The notes: generated from the letters alone by a model not told the origin. Positions 25,102-34,235 are shown, counted from the stretch's first letter. The stretch: 64,000 bases of DNA from Mycolicibacterium litorale (GCF_014218295.1 NZ_AP023287.1:4526001-4590000), one strand, 5' to 3'. Numbers and translations are program-made.

Positions 25102-25551
25102 GTGCTTCGCTTTGATCCGTTCAGTGACCTAGACACCTGGACCCGGGGTTTGCTGAGTGGCCAGACCGGATCAAACCGCACGCCCCGGTTCATGCCGATG
25201 GACCTCTGCAAGATCGACGACCACTACGTGTTGACCGCCGATCTACCCGGCGTCGACCCAGGCTCGGTCGACGTCAACGTCGACAACGGCACACTCACCA
25301 TCTCGGCGCACCGCACCGCCCGGTCCGAGGACTCCGTGCAATGGCTCGCCAGCGAACGGTTCTTCGGCACCTACCGGCGGCAGCTGTCCCTCGGTGAGGG
25401 TGTCGACGCGGCGGCGATCTCGGCGACCTATGAGAACGGTGTGCTCACCGTCACCATCCCGATGGCCGAACGCGCCAAGCCCCGCAAGATCGACGTCGCC
25501 CACGGCGGCGGACAGAAGTCCATCCAGACCAAGACCGTCGACGCCGAGTAG
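25102..25551 (+). CDS. Hsp20/alpha-crystallin small heat shock protein
   Basis: 149 residues. The GTG at 25102 follows GAGGAGG and gives the usual MLRFDPFSDLD start of mycobacterial Hsp20. The alpha-crystallin domain runs from about residue 35 to 130 (HYVLTADLPGVDPGSVDV through YENGVLTVTIPMAE, which carries the family GVL motif). It is an ATP-independent holdase. A CIRCE element upstream indicates HrcA control; the closest M. tuberculosis analogue by regulation and size is Acr2. Confidence 0.92.
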   Translation: MLRFDPFSDLDTWTRGLLSGQTGSNRTPRFMPMDLCKIDDHYVLTADLPGVDPGSVDVNVDNGTLTISAHRTARSEDSVQWLASERFFGTYRRQLSLGEGVDAAAISATYENGVLTVTIPMAERAKPRKIDVAHGGGQKSIQTKTVDAE

Positions 25552-25573
25552 CGGCGGCCTTCCCGACGAGGCT

Positions 25574-25599
25574 GCGGGCGGATCACCCGATCCGCCCGC
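25574..25599. terminator. bidirectional hairpin between convergent genes
   Basis: Perfect 11-bp stem GCGGGCGGATC/GATCCGCCCGC with an ACCC loop, placed between the ends of hsp20 and the convergent membrane-protein gene. No T-run, as is common for mycobacterial terminators. Confidence 0.75.
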
Positions 25600-25611
25600 G
25601 GCTTCGCCGTG

Positions 25612-26031
25612 TCAGCGGCGCCCGCGCGACATCGCCGCCACCAGCGACCACACCGAGCACAGCACCGCGGCGATGGCCATCCCACCACCGACGTACAGCC
25701 CGTAGCCGGCATGGACGGCATCCTGGACGTTGATGCGGTGATACCACACGGTCATCGCCACGATCAGCAGCGAAACCGCAAGCGCGGCAGCCGAAGCCGC
25801 ACGCTCGGACAGACCGCGTGCCGCCATCGCGCCGGCCACCACCAGGACGGCCGACAGCAGGACGATCAACTGGCCGGCGCCGAAGCGAGGCGGAAGCACC
25901 AGGCTGCCGACCGTTCCGCCGATCGCGCTGGCGCGTCCGCCACCGTCCGCAGACGTGGTCAGCCACGGCAGCCACGCACTCACGGCCAGCACCGCCGCAC
26001 ACAACGCGACCAGCCACCCGGGACGCAGCAT
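25612..26031 (-). CDS. four-TM membrane protein of unknown function
   Basis: 139 residues with four predicted membrane helices (about 5-25, 50-70, 80-98, 108-130) and an Arg-rich C-terminus. The short loop after helix 1 is Gly/Ser-rich. It resembles the small unnamed membrane proteins frequent in mycobacteria. It stands alone, convergent with hsp20. Confidence 0.7.
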   Translation of the reverse strand: MLRPGWLVALCAAVLAVSAWLPWLTTSADGGGRASAIGGTVGSLVLPPRFGAGQLIVLLSAVLVVAGAMAARGLSERAASAAALAVSLLIVAMTVWYHRINVQDAVHAGYGLYVGGGMAIAAVLCSVWSLVAAMSRGRR

Positions 26032-26136
26032 GCGATGAGACTAGCGTGCGGCGTCGCGCGTCGCGGTCGACCACCGGGCCGATCGTCTCTACGCTGGGTG
26101 ATCTCAACCGAGTCGGCGAACAAGGCGGTGCATGCG

Positions 26137-26583
26137 ATGAGCGACCTCCCGGCGTGGGCGCAGCGGCTCGACCTGTCGCCCCACCCCGAGGGCGGTTGGT
26201 ACCGGGAGACATGGCGCAGCGATCTGACCGTCACGCAGTCCGCGCTGCCACCGGACTACACCGGTCCCCGCAGCGCAGGCACCGCGATCCTGTTCCTGCT
26301 GATGCCGGGCCAGCAGTCGGCGTGGCACACGGTGCGCAGCGCCGAACTGTGGCTGTTCCACCGCGGTAGCCCGCTGCTGCTCGAGATGGGTCCCGAACAC
26401 GATTCGGCGACAACGCATCTGCTCGGCAGTGACGTCGACGCCGGGGAGAGTCCCCAACTGATCGTGCCGGCACGGCACTGGCAGCGGGCCCGTCCCCGCG
26501 ACGACGAACCCAGCCTGGTCAGCTGTGTGGTGGTGCCCGGCTTCGACTTCGCCGACTTCGAGCTCGGCGCCGTCAGCGACTGA
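26137..26583 (+). CDS. cupin family protein (DUF985)
   Basis: 148 residues. LDLSPHPEGGWYRETWRS at the start, TAILFLLMPGQQSAWHTVRSAELWLFHRGSP in the middle and SCVVVPGFDFADFELG at the end match the DUF985/Cupin_5 pattern. Members bind sugar-nucleotide-like or polyketide ligands; the role here is unknown. Its last 11 bp overlap the convergent gene. Confidence 0.85.
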   Translation: MSDLPAWAQRLDLSPHPEGGWYRETWRSDLTVTQSALPPDYTGPRSAGTAILFLLMPGQQSAWHTVRSAELWLFHRGSPLLLEMGPEHDSATTHLLGSDVDAGESPQLIVPARHWQRARPRDDEPSLVSCVVVPGFDFADFELGAVSD

Positions 26584-27298
26584 GCAGGTCGACGGCGGCG
26601 GCCACCAGCGCCGCGTTGTCCGGGGCTGGTGAACCGTCGGGAAGCCACAGCGTGTCCTCCAGGCCGATTCGCGTCTGGAGCTTCCGCAGGCCCGCGTGTT
26701 CCAGCAGGGGCCAACAACTTTCGTCGAGGCCGTGCAGCAGCACCGGTGCGGGTGAGCCGGCGGACCGCACGATCTCGAGCAGCGCGTCGGCCGTGGCCGC
26801 GTCCTCGTCGGCCTGCAGTTCGATCATCACCCGCAGGCAGTGCGGCGCCACCTCCGACACCGCCCACGACTCGGCGGCCTCGGCGTGGAAGATGCCGACC
26901 TCGACGCCGAGGCCCTTGCTCAGCAGCAGCTCCGCCAGCTCAGGAGATCCGGGCTCATGCCAGTTCAGCGACGTGAAATCCGGCAGCACCGACCAACTCT
27001 GCACCGTGCGGTGGCGGCGCTGGGCATCCGGCAGCGCCCAGAAGCCCGTCGTCACCCCGAGCGGAAGGCCGGGCGCGGCATGGCGCACCGCGGCGACCGC
27101 CGCCCCGACGACGTCGGGGTCCAGCGAGTCGGCGCCGTCGGCGTCCTTCGGATGCAGGTGCACCGACTGCGCACCGGCGCGGTGGGCGGCGACGGCGGCG
27201 GCGGCCAACTGCTCGGGGGTGACGGGGAGGCCGGGGTGCTCGTCGGGACGGCGGGCGCCGTTGACACAGGCCTGGACGTAGATGGCGGGGGTCGGCAT
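26573..27298 (-). CDS. BKACE-family beta-keto acid cleavage enzyme (DUF849)
   Basis: 241 residues. VQACVNGAR at the start and SVHLHPKDADG (zinc-binding HLH) near residue 47 are the family marks; a downstream EVGIFHAEAAESW segment supplies acidic residues. BKACE enzymes condense a beta-keto acid with acetyl-CoA and split the product. It is somewhat short against the usual 270-310 residues, so it belongs to a compact branch. Confidence 0.75.
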   Translation of the reverse strand: MPTPAIYVQACVNGARRPDEHPGLPVTPEQLAAAAVAAHRAGAQSVHLHPKDADGADSLDPDVVGAAVAAVRHAAPGLPLGVTTGFWALPDAQRRHRTVQSWSVLPDFTSLNWHEPGSPELAELLLSKGLGVEVGIFHAEAAESWAVSEVAPHCLRVMIELQADEDAATADALLEIVRSAGSPAPVLLHGLDESCWPLLEHAGLRKLQTRIGLEDTLWLPDGSPAPDNAALVAAAVDLLSR

Positions 27299-27318
27299 GA
27301 CCCCATCTTGCCGGTGGG

Positions 27319-28092
27319 TCAGCCCTGCAGCGACGTGAGGTTGAAACCGGCGCCCGTCGGGTCGGCCACCGCGGCCAGCCGCCCGTACGGGGTGTCTTCG
27401 GCCGGGCGCTTCACGGCACCGCCGTGATCGACGATCAACTCGATCGTCTTGTCGACGTCGTCACTACCCAGGAACACGCACCAGTCCGACGGCGCACCCT
27501 CGGCGAGGTACTGGCTGCCGTCCATCACACCGATCAGTGCCGCCCCGTCGAACACGGCGGTGGCATAGCGGAATTCGTCAGTGTCCGACACGGATTCGCA
27601 CTGCCACCCGAACACCTGCCGGTAGAAGCCGAGCGCGGTGCCGAAGTCACGCGTGGTGAGCTGGTGGTAGGCCGGTGCACCGTGCTCGCCGACCACCTCG
27701 AAGCCGCGATGGCCGCCGGGCTGCCACAGTCCGACGAAGCCGTCGGCCGGATCCGTCACCAGCGCCATCCGTCCTTTGGCCGGGATGTCCATCACGCCGC
27801 CGCAACTCGTGCCGCCGGCGGCCGTGGCCGCGGCCAGGGTGCCGTCGATGTCGGCGGTGTGCAGATAGGTGATCCAGCCGTCGGGCCCGTCGTAATCCGG
27901 GTGTTTCGGCATCAGTCCGGCGACCGGATGGCCGTCCTTCAGTGCGTTGACGTAGCCGCCGTACTCAGGGCCCGCGCTGGTGAAGGTCCAGCCGAACACC
28001 TCCCCGTAGAACCGCTGCGCGCGGTCCATGTCGGAGGTGGCGAGGTCGATCCAGGTGGGGGCGCCCAGTGGGGCGTCGGCACGAACAGGCAC
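27319..28092 (-). CDS. two-domain VOC (glyoxalase-like) protein
   Basis: 257 residues made of two vicinal-oxygen-chelate repeats: PTWIDLATSDMDRAQRFYGEVFGW (residues 10-125) and AYHQLTTRDFGTALGFYRQVFGW (residues 138-255). Such proteins include hydroxylases of aromatic polyketides, glyoxalases and resistance proteins. GTG 28092 is chosen because AAGGAG lies 6 nt upstream. Specific function unknown. Confidence 0.85.
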   Translation of the reverse strand: MPVRADAPLGAPTWIDLATSDMDRAQRFYGEVFGWTFTSAGPEYGGYVNALKDGHPVAGLMPKHPDYDGPDGWITYLHTADIDGTLAAATAAGGTSCGGVMDIPAKGRMALVTDPADGFVGLWQPGGHRGFEVVGEHGAPAYHQLTTRDFGTALGFYRQVFGWQCESVSDTDEFRYATAVFDGAALIGVMDGSQYLAEGAPSDWCVFLGSDDVDKTIELIVDHGGAVKRPAEDTPYGRLAAVADPTGAGFNLTSLQG

Positions 28093-28150
28093 GTGAGTCT
28101 CCTTATCCGGTGATGCGGTCACCGGTGTCGACCGCGGTCGCGGGCGAAAC

Positions 28151-28840
28151 TCATCGCGGGGTGATCAGATCGACGTAACCGCGGATGTGGGCGCACACCA
28201 ACTCGCCGGCTTCGTCGGCATGCCCGCGGCGGACCGCCGCCACGATCGCGCGGTGCTCACCGCGCAGTGTCGCGGCCACGGCCGCCCAATCGTCGAGCAG
28301 CGGCACACCCGCCAGCACGTAGCCGTGGATGGAGTCGCGCAGCGCGGCCATCATCGCCGCCACCACGACGTTGCCGGCCAGCTCCGACATCGCCACGTGG
28401 AAGGCCGCATCCAGGCGCAGGAACTGTTCGGGGCTCAGTATCTCGTCGTCCATCGCGTCGAGGGCCGCTTCGACGGCCGTCAGGTCCGGCCGCGGCGTGC
28501 GGTCGGCGGCTTCGCGTAAGGCCCAGGTCTCCAACAGTATTCGGGTATCGACCAGATCGGCGATGGGCAGGTGCCTGGTCGCCGTGTGCAGGCGCAGCGC
28601 GGCACCGATGGAGCTGATCGGGTCGGCGACGACGGTGGCACCCGCTTCGGGCCCGGACCCCACCGCGGTGCGCACCACGCCCATGGCCTCGAGCACGCGG
28701 ATCGCCTCACGCACCGAGGAGCGGCTGACCGACAGCTCCCCGGCCAGCGCCCGCTCCCCCGGCAGCCGGTCGCCGACGGTGAGCACACCCGCGGCCAGGT
28801 CCCGCTCGATGCGGTGCAGGACGAGTTCGTGTGCGCGCAT
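28151..28840 (-). CDS. GntR-family (FadR/LldR-type) repressor of the lut operon
   Basis: 229 residues: N-terminal winged HTH (GDRLPGERALAGELSVSRSSVREAIRVLEAMGVV) and a C-terminal FCD ligand domain with the expected Asp/His pattern (LDAAFHVAMSELAGN). It is divergent from lutABC and two TGTGG-type palindromes lie between them, so it most likely represses both and responds to L-lactate. Confidence 0.87.
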   Translation of the reverse strand: MRAHELVLHRIERDLAAGVLTVGDRLPGERALAGELSVSRSSVREAIRVLEAMGVVRTAVGSGPEAGATVVADPISSIGAALRLHTATRHLPIADLVDTRILLETWALREAADRTPRPDLTAVEAALDAMDDEILSPEQFLRLDAAFHVAMSELAGNVVVAAMMAALRDSIHGYVLAGVPLLDDWAAVAATLRGEHRAIVAAVRRGHADEAGELVCAHIRGYVDLITPR

Positions 28841-28866
28841 GCGACGAGAGTAGCGAGCCGGGGTGG

Positions 28867-28881
28867 TGTGGTCCGACCACA
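28867..28881. promoter_or_regulatory. GntR/FCD operator 1
   Basis: TGTGGTC-C-GACCACA is a perfect 15-bp palindrome containing the TGGTnnnACCA core of FadR-type operators, between the GntR gene and lutA. Confidence 0.75.
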
Positions 28882-28890
28882 GTGACGTAG

Positions 28891-28905
28891 TGTGGCCGGA
28901 CCACA
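28891..28905. promoter_or_regulatory. GntR/FCD operator 2
   Basis: TGTGGCC-G-GACCACA, one mismatch from a perfect palindrome. Its centre is 24 bp from operator 1, and it lies 23 bp before the lutA start. Confidence 0.7.
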
Positions 28906-28927
28906 CCCGATCAGCCCCCGGAGTGTC

Positions 28928-29683
28928 ATGCGCATCGCCCTGTTCGCGACCTGTCTGGCCGACGCCATGTTCCCGCAGGCCGCCGTCGCGACCGTGCGCC
29001 TGCTGGAACGGCTCGGCCACGAGGTGGTCTTCCCCGAGAAGCAGACCTGTTGCGGTCAGATGCACGTCAACACCGGGTATCTCGCCGAGGCGACGCCGTT
29101 GGTGCGCCACCACGTCGAGGTGTTCGAGGGGGCCGGATGCGACGCCGCGGTGGCGCCGTCGGGATCCTGCGTCGGCTCGGTGCGCCACCAGCACGCGATG
29201 GTGGCACGCCGCGCCGGTGACGAGCGGTTGGCCGCCCGCGCGGAGGCGGTCGCGGCCCGCACCTACGAACTGTCCGAGTTCCTGGTCGACGTGCTCGGCG
29301 TCCGCGACGTCGGCGCCTACTACCCGCACCGGGTGACCTACCACCCGACCTGCCACTCGCTGCGGATGTTGCGCGTCGGCGACAAACCGCTGCAACTTCT
29401 GCGCCACGTGCGCGGCCTCACGCTGGTCGACCTCGCCGACGCCGAATCCTGCTGCGGATTCGGCGGCACGTTCGCGCTGAAGAACGCCGACACCTCGACG
29501 GCGATGCTGGCCGACAAGATGGCCCACGTCATCGACTCCGGAGCGGAGATCTGCAGCGCCGGTGACTCATCGTGCCTGATGCACATCGGCGGCGGGCTGA
29601 GCCGCATCCGCTCCGGGGTGCGCACCGTGCACCTCGCCGAGATCCTGGCCTCCACCGACGACGCGGTGGCGGGTGCGCGGTGA
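28928..29683 (+). CDS. lutA: L-lactate oxidation complex subunit LutA
   Basis: 251 residues with two Cys-rich CCG-type segments: KQTCCGQMHVNTGY near residue 40 and ESCCGFGGTFALKN near residue 177, plus PSGSC and YHPTCHS. This is the Fe-S binding pattern of LutA/YkgE. With LutB and LutC it oxidises L-lactate to pyruvate. GGAG lies 5 nt before the ATG at 28928. It overlaps lutB (GTGA). Confidence 0.9.
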   Translation: MRIALFATCLADAMFPQAAVATVRLLERLGHEVVFPEKQTCCGQMHVNTGYLAEATPLVRHHVEVFEGAGCDAAVAPSGSCVGSVRHQHAMVARRAGDERLAARAEAVAARTYELSEFLVDVLGVRDVGAYYPHRVTYHPTCHSLRMLRVGDKPLQLLRHVRGLTLVDLADAESCCGFGGTFALKNADTSTAMLADKMAHVIDSGAEICSAGDSSCLMHIGGGLSRIRSGVRTVHLAEILASTDDAVAGAR

Positions 29684-31134
29684 GCACGTTCCTCGGCACC
29701 CCGGGCACCGGAAACCTACGCGGCGACGAAGCGTTCCCGCGGGCCGCGCGAAAGGCTCTGCGGGACACGCAGATGCGCCGCAACGTCGGCCACGCCACCC
29801 GCACGATCCGCACGAAACGGCTGAACGCGGTGGGCGAATGCGCCGACTGGGAGGAGTTGCGCGCGGCGGGCAGCGCCCTGAAACAGGACGTGCTGGCGCG
29901 CCTACCCGAACTGCTCGACGAACTCGAGCGCAACGTCACCGCGCGCGGCGGGGTGGTGCACTGGGCGCGCGACGCGGCCGAGGCCAACCGCATCGTCGGT
30001 GACCTGACCCGGGCCGCGGGCGCCGACGAGGTGGTCAAGGTCAAGTCGATGGCCACCCAGGAGATCGGGCTCAACGAGTACCTGGAGTCCATCGGTATCG
30101 CGGCGGTGGAGACCGACCTGGCCGAGTTGATCGTGCAGCTCGGGCACGACAAGCCGAGCCACATCCTGGTGCCGGCGATCCACCGCAACCGAGCGGAGAT
30201 CCGGGAGATCTTCCTGCGGGAGATGCCGGGAGCGACGGACCTGACCGATGAGCCGCGCGTACTGGCCATGGCCGCCCGCGCCCATCTGCGCCGCAAGTTC
30301 CTGTCGGCGAAGGTGGCCGTCAGCGGGGCGAATTTCGGTGTGGCCGAGACGGGTACGCTCGCCGTCGTCGAATCCGAGGGCAACGGCCGGATGTGCCTGA
30401 CGCTGCCGCAGACGCTGATCACCGTCATGGGGATCGAGAAGGTGGTCCCGCGCTTCACCGACCTCGAGGTGTTCATGCAGTTGCTGCCGCGGTCCTCGAC
30501 GGCCGAGCGGATGAACCCCTACACCTCGATGTGGACCGGGGTGCACCCCGGTGACGGCCCGCAGGAGTTCCATCTGGTGCTGCTCGACAACGGCCGCACC
30601 AGCGTGCTCGCCGACGAGGTGGGTCGCGCTGCGCTGCACTGCATCCGGTGCAGCGCGTGTCTCAACGTGTGCCCGGTCTACGAACGCACCGGCGGGCACG
30701 CCTACGGCTCGGTCTACCCGGGTCCCATCGGGGCGATCCTGTCGCCCCAGCTCACCGGGACCAGCGGCCACGACGACCCCAACGCCTCACTGCCGTACGC
30801 GTCGTCGCTGTGCGGCGCCTGCTTCGACGCGTGCCCCGTCCGCATCGACATCCCGTCGATCCTGGTGCATCTGCGCGCGAAGCAGGTGGACGCCGAACGC
30901 GGCGGGATGCCCAGTGGGCAGGATCTCGCGATGAAGGCCGCGGGATGGGCGATGGCCTCACCGCGCCGGTTCTCCCTCGCCGAGAAGGCGCTGGCCGCAG
31001 GGCGGCTGGCCGCCGACGCCGACCACCGGATCACGATGCTGCCGTGGCCCGGCTCGAAGTGGACGGGCAGCCGCGACATGCCCGAACCGCCGGCCGAGAC
31101 CTTTCGCCAGTGGTGGAGCCGCACCCATGGATGA
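29680..31134 (+). CDS. lutB: L-lactate oxidation complex subunit LutB (Fe-S)
   Basis: 484 residues from the GTG overlapping the lutA stop. A LUD-type domain fills residues 60-300 (GANFGVAETGTLAVVESEGN), followed by two 4Fe-4S sites: HCIRCSACLNVCPVY near residue 325 and CGACFDACPVRID near residue 380. The architecture and length match LutB/YkgF. Overlaps lutC by 8 bp. Confidence 0.92.
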   Translation: MSTFLGTPGTGNLRGDEAFPRAARKALRDTQMRRNVGHATRTIRTKRLNAVGECADWEELRAAGSALKQDVLARLPELLDELERNVTARGGVVHWARDAAEANRIVGDLTRAAGADEVVKVKSMATQEIGLNEYLESIGIAAVETDLAELIVQLGHDKPSHILVPAIHRNRAEIREIFLREMPGATDLTDEPRVLAMAARAHLRRKFLSAKVAVSGANFGVAETGTLAVVESEGNGRMCLTLPQTLITVMGIEKVVPRFTDLEVFMQLLPRSSTAERMNPYTSMWTGVHPGDGPQEFHLVLLDNGRTSVLADEVGRAALHCIRCSACLNVCPVYERTGGHAYGSVYPGPIGAILSPQLTGTSGHDDPNASLPYASSLCGACFDACPVRIDIPSILVHLRAKQVDAERGGMPSGQDLAMKAAGWAMASPRRFSLAEKALAAGRLAADADHRITMLPWPGSKWTGSRDMPEPPAETFRQWWSRTHG

Positions 31135-31735
31135 CGCCAGATCGATTGTGCTGGATCGTATCCGGCAGGCGCTCGCCGGTGCACCACCGGCGCCGGTCAC
31201 GGTTCCGCGAGACTACGACCACGCCCGGATGGACGGCCGCGGAGATGTCGAGCGGTTCGCCGAGACGGTCGGCGAGTACCGGGCGCGGGTGCACCGGGTC
31301 ACCGGTGCGGTGGCGGCGACGGTCGCCACGTTGCTTCCGGCCGGCGGACGGGTGGTGGTTCCCTCCGACGTACCCGCCGAGTGGATCGAGGGCCTCGACG
31401 TGGTGCGCGACTCCCCGCCCCTGTCGAACGCCGAACTCGACGCTGCCGCCGCGGTGCTGACCGGATGTGCGGTCGGCATCGCCGCCACCGGGACCATCGT
31501 GCTGGACGCCGGTGCGGCACAGGGCAGGCGAGCGCTCACGCTGATCCCCGACCACCACATCTGTGTCGTGTTCGGCCGGCAGATCGTCGACACCGTTCCG
31601 CAGGGGTTCGCGGCGCTGGACCCGTCGCGGCCGTTGACGTTCATCTCCGGCCCGAGCGCCACCAGCGACATCGAGCTCAACCGGGTCGAGGGTGTGCACG
31701 GCCCGCGGACGCTCGACGTGCTGATCGTGGACTGA
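31127..31735 (+). CDS. lutC: L-lactate oxidation complex subunit LutC (LUD domain)
   Basis: 202 residues of a single LUD domain with VGIAATGTIVLDAG and DHHICVVFGRQIV, the conserved core of LutC/YkgG. It completes the lutABC operon and ends 1 bp before the convergent LacI-family gene of the rhamnose operon. Confidence 0.9.
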   Translation: MDDARSIVLDRIRQALAGAPPAPVTVPRDYDHARMDGRGDVERFAETVGEYRARVHRVTGAVAATVATLLPAGGRVVVPSDVPAEWIEGLDVVRDSPPLSNAELDAAAAVLTGCAVGIAATGTIVLDAGAAQGRRALTLIPDHHICVVFGRQIVDTVPQGFAALDPSRPLTFISGPSATSDIELNRVEGVHGPRTLDVLIVD

Positions 31736-31736
31736 A

Positions 31737-32726
31737 TCAGGTCGAGTCGCGCGTCACCAGTTCGGGCTGGAACACGATGTGCCCGGCCGAATGCGCGGAC
31801 CCCTCCTCGGCGGCGGCCATCAACAGATCCACCGCCGTCGTCCCGATGGCCCGTGTCGGCTGTCGCACCGACGTCAGCGGCACCACGGCCGACCGGGCGA
31901 AGTCGATGTCGTCGTAGCCCACCAGCGCGATGTCGTCGGGCACCCGGATGTCACCCATCAGGGCCAGCGCCTGCAGTACGCCGATGGCGAGCAGATCGTT
32001 GGCGCAGAACACCGCGTCGGGGCGGCGGCCGGGCGGGCGCTGCCGCAGCCGCTCCCCCACCGCCCGCCCCGCCAGCACGGTCAGGGCCGGGGTGTCGATC
32101 ACTTCGAGCGTGGCGCCGGCAACGTCGCCGACGGCCTCCCGGGCGCCGCGCAGACGATCGCGCACCTGTCGCAGTTCGGTGGGCCCGCTGACGAAGGCGA
32201 TCCGCCGGCGACCGGTGGCGCAGAGATGATCGACGGCGAGGCGGGCGCCCGCGACGTCGTCGACCGCCACCGAATCGAACGGCGTCCCGGTGCCGTCGCG
32301 GTCGACCAGCACGACCGGTGTGCCGCGCTGGCGGGAGGCGCGCAGCCGGTCCAGGTCGTCGCCGATCGGGGACACCAGCAGTCCGAACACCCGTTGTTCG
32401 TCGAACGCGTCGAGGTACGCGCGCTCGCGGCGAGGGTCGTCGTCGGACGTGCCGAGCAGCACGGTCAGATTGTGTTCGCCGGCACGCTGTTCGGCGGCCC
32501 GGGCGATGTCGGTGAAGAACGGGTTGCCCACGTCGAGCACGACCAACCCCACGCTGCGGGACCGGCCGGCCTTGAGTTGGCGGGCGGCGTCGTTGCGGAC
32601 GAACCCCAACTCCTCGATCGCGGCGTGTACGTGGGCGACGGTGGCCGGGGCGACCTTGTCGGGTGAATTCAGGACGTTGGACACGGTGCCGACGGAGACG
32701 GCCGCCGCCGCGGCCACCTCCCGCAT
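31737..32726 (-). CDS. LacI-family regulator of the rhamnose operon
   Basis: 329 residues. The N-terminal HTH begins MREVAAAAAVSVGTVSNVLN, the LacI hallmark, followed by the hinge and a periplasmic-binding-protein-like core (SVGLVVLDVGNPFFTDIARAAEQ, GYDDIDFA). ATG 32726 is preferred; an in-frame GTG at 32735 would overlap the kinase. It is the last gene of the rha operon, so it is probably autoregulated through the operator at 39078-39091. Likely effector: L-rhamnose or a phosphorylated intermediate (inference). Confidence 0.88.
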   Translation of the reverse strand: MREVAAAAAVSVGTVSNVLNSPDKVAPATVAHVHAAIEELGFVRNDAARQLKAGRSRSVGLVVLDVGNPFFTDIARAAEQRAGEHNLTVLLGTSDDDPRRERAYLDAFDEQRVFGLLVSPIGDDLDRLRASRQRGTPVVLVDRDGTGTPFDSVAVDDVAGARLAVDHLCATGRRRIAFVSGPTELRQVRDRLRGAREAVGDVAGATLEVIDTPALTVLAGRAVGERLRQRPPGRRPDAVFCANDLLAIGVLQALALMGDIRVPDDIALVGYDDIDFARSAVVPLTSVRQPTRAIGTTAVDLLMAAAEEGSAHSAGHIVFQPELVTRDST

Positions 32727-32728
32727 GC

Positions 32729-34168
32729 TCACCACGAGACCATTGCACCAGACGGGACGTAGCGGGTCGCGGGGAACCGGTCGGCGACCAGTGCGCGCAG
32801 GGCCTCGAGATCACCGTCGACCAGGCCGGTGGCGCGCGCGGTGAGCAGCACGTTGCCCAGTGCGGTCGCCTCGACGGGTCCGGCAAGCAGGGGTCTGCCG
32901 AGCCGGTCGGCGGTCAGCTGGCACAGCAGCGTGTTGCGGCACCCACCGCCGACCATGTGCACCGACGCGACGTCGACACCGGAGAGCCGTGCGGCGGTGT
33001 CGACCGCGGCGGCGAACGCGGCGGCCAGGCTCTCGACGATGGCGCGGACGGTTTCGGCCGGCCCGTCCGGCACCGGAAGACCGCGTTCGCGGTACCAGGC
33101 CGCGATCCGGGCCGGCATGTCCCCCGGCGGCAGGAAGCGCGGGTCGTCGGTGTCGAAGACCTCGGCGGGTGAGGGCGCTGCCGCCGCCTGGTCGAGCAGC
33201 ACCGCGAGATCGGCCGGTGTCCTGTCGCGTTCGTACTGCCTCACCGTCTCCGACAGCAGCCAGGTGCCCATCACGTTGCGCAGGAACCGGACCCGGCCCT
33301 CGACGCCGATCTCGTTGGTGAAGTTGGCGGTGCGGCTCTCCTCGGTGACGACCGGCCCGGCCAGCTCCACGCCGACCAGTCCCCAGGTGCCGCAGGAGAT
33401 GTAGGCCGACCGCTCCGGCCGCATGGGGACCGCGGCCACGGCCGAGGCCGTGTCGTGCGAGCCCACCGACACCACACGCACGTCAGCGGGCAGGCCGAGC
33501 GCTTCGGCGGTCTCCGGGCGCACCGGACCGAGCACGCTGCCCGGTTCGGTCAGCTCGCGGAAGAGGCTGGGGCGCAGACCGATCCGGCGCATCAGGGTGG
33601 TGTCCCAGCGCCCGTCGAGACCCAGCAGCCCTGTCGTCGACACGTTCGTCCGCTCGGCGGCGGCACGGCCGGTCAGCCAGTAGTTGATCAGATCGGGGAC
33701 GAGCAGCACCGTGTCGGCCGAGTCGAGCAGGCCGTCGGCGCGTTCCACCGCCAACTGGTAGACGGTGTTGAACGGCAGGAATTGGATCCCGTTGCGGGCG
33801 TACAACTCCTCCGGGCCCACCACGGCGTGCACCAGGTCGACGCCCGTCGCGGTGCGGTCGTCGCGGTAGTGGTGCGGGGTGCCGAGCAGCCGGCCCTCGC
33901 GCAGCAGTCCGTAGTCCACCGCCCACGAGTCGACGCCGATACCGACGAGCTCGTCGGCCGCCCTGGCGGCGGCGGTCAAGCCCCGGCAGACCTGGCTGTA
34001 GAGGCCGGTGACGTCCCAGTGCAGGGCGTTGCGCCTGCCGTTCCAGACGCGCACCGGATCGTTGGGGAAGCGGGCCACCGCCGCCATGTCCAGGTGCCCC
34101 GGGCCGATGTCGGCGAGCATGACCCGGCCGCTGGTGGCGCCGAGGTCGACCGCGGCGACCTGACTCAT
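32729..34168 (-). CDS. rhaB: L-rhamnulokinase
   Basis: 479 residues of the FGGY carbohydrate-kinase family: VDLGATSGRVMLADIG (phosphate-1), GIGVDSWAVDYGLL, GSHDTASAVAAVP and HMVGGGCRNTLLCQLTADRLGRP (adenosine site). This set, with the GVDSWAVDYG stretch, is specific for rhamnulokinase. It phosphorylates L-rhamnulose at C1. The start at 34168 follows GAGGG within a duplicated 31-bp unit. Confidence 0.92.
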   Translation of the reverse strand: MSQVAAVDLGATSGRVMLADIGPGHLDMAAVARFPNDPVRVWNGRRNALHWDVTGLYSQVCRGLTAAARAADELVGIGVDSWAVDYGLLREGRLLGTPHHYRDDRTATGVDLVHAVVGPEELYARNGIQFLPFNTVYQLAVERADGLLDSADTVLLVPDLINYWLTGRAAAERTNVSTTGLLGLDGRWDTTLMRRIGLRPSLFRELTEPGSVLGPVRPETAEALGLPADVRVVSVGSHDTASAVAAVPMRPERSAYISCGTWGLVGVELAGPVVTEESRTANFTNEIGVEGRVRFLRNVMGTWLLSETVRQYERDRTPADLAVLLDQAAAAPSPAEVFDTDDPRFLPPGDMPARIAAWYRERGLPVPDGPAETVRAIVESLAAAFAAAVDTAARLSGVDVASVHMVGGGCRNTLLCQLTADRLGRPLLAGPVEATALGNVLLTARATGLVDGDLEALRALVADRFPATRYVPSGAMVSW

Positions 34169-34172
34169 CGGT

Positions 34173-34235
34173 GCCCTCGGCTCTTCGCGCAAGCGCTCAT
34201 CGCGGCCCTCGGCTCTTCGCGCAAGCGCTCATCGC
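34173..34235. repeat. tandem duplication between rhaD/rhaW and rhaB
   Basis: Two perfect 31-bp copies (34173-34203 and 34205-34235), period 32. Read on the minus strand each copy carries an ATGAGCGCTTGCGCG segment and ends in CGAGGGC. The upstream copy contains the stop codon of the aldolase/dehydrogenase and the downstream copy supplies the ribosome site of rhaB. Confidence 0.95.
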
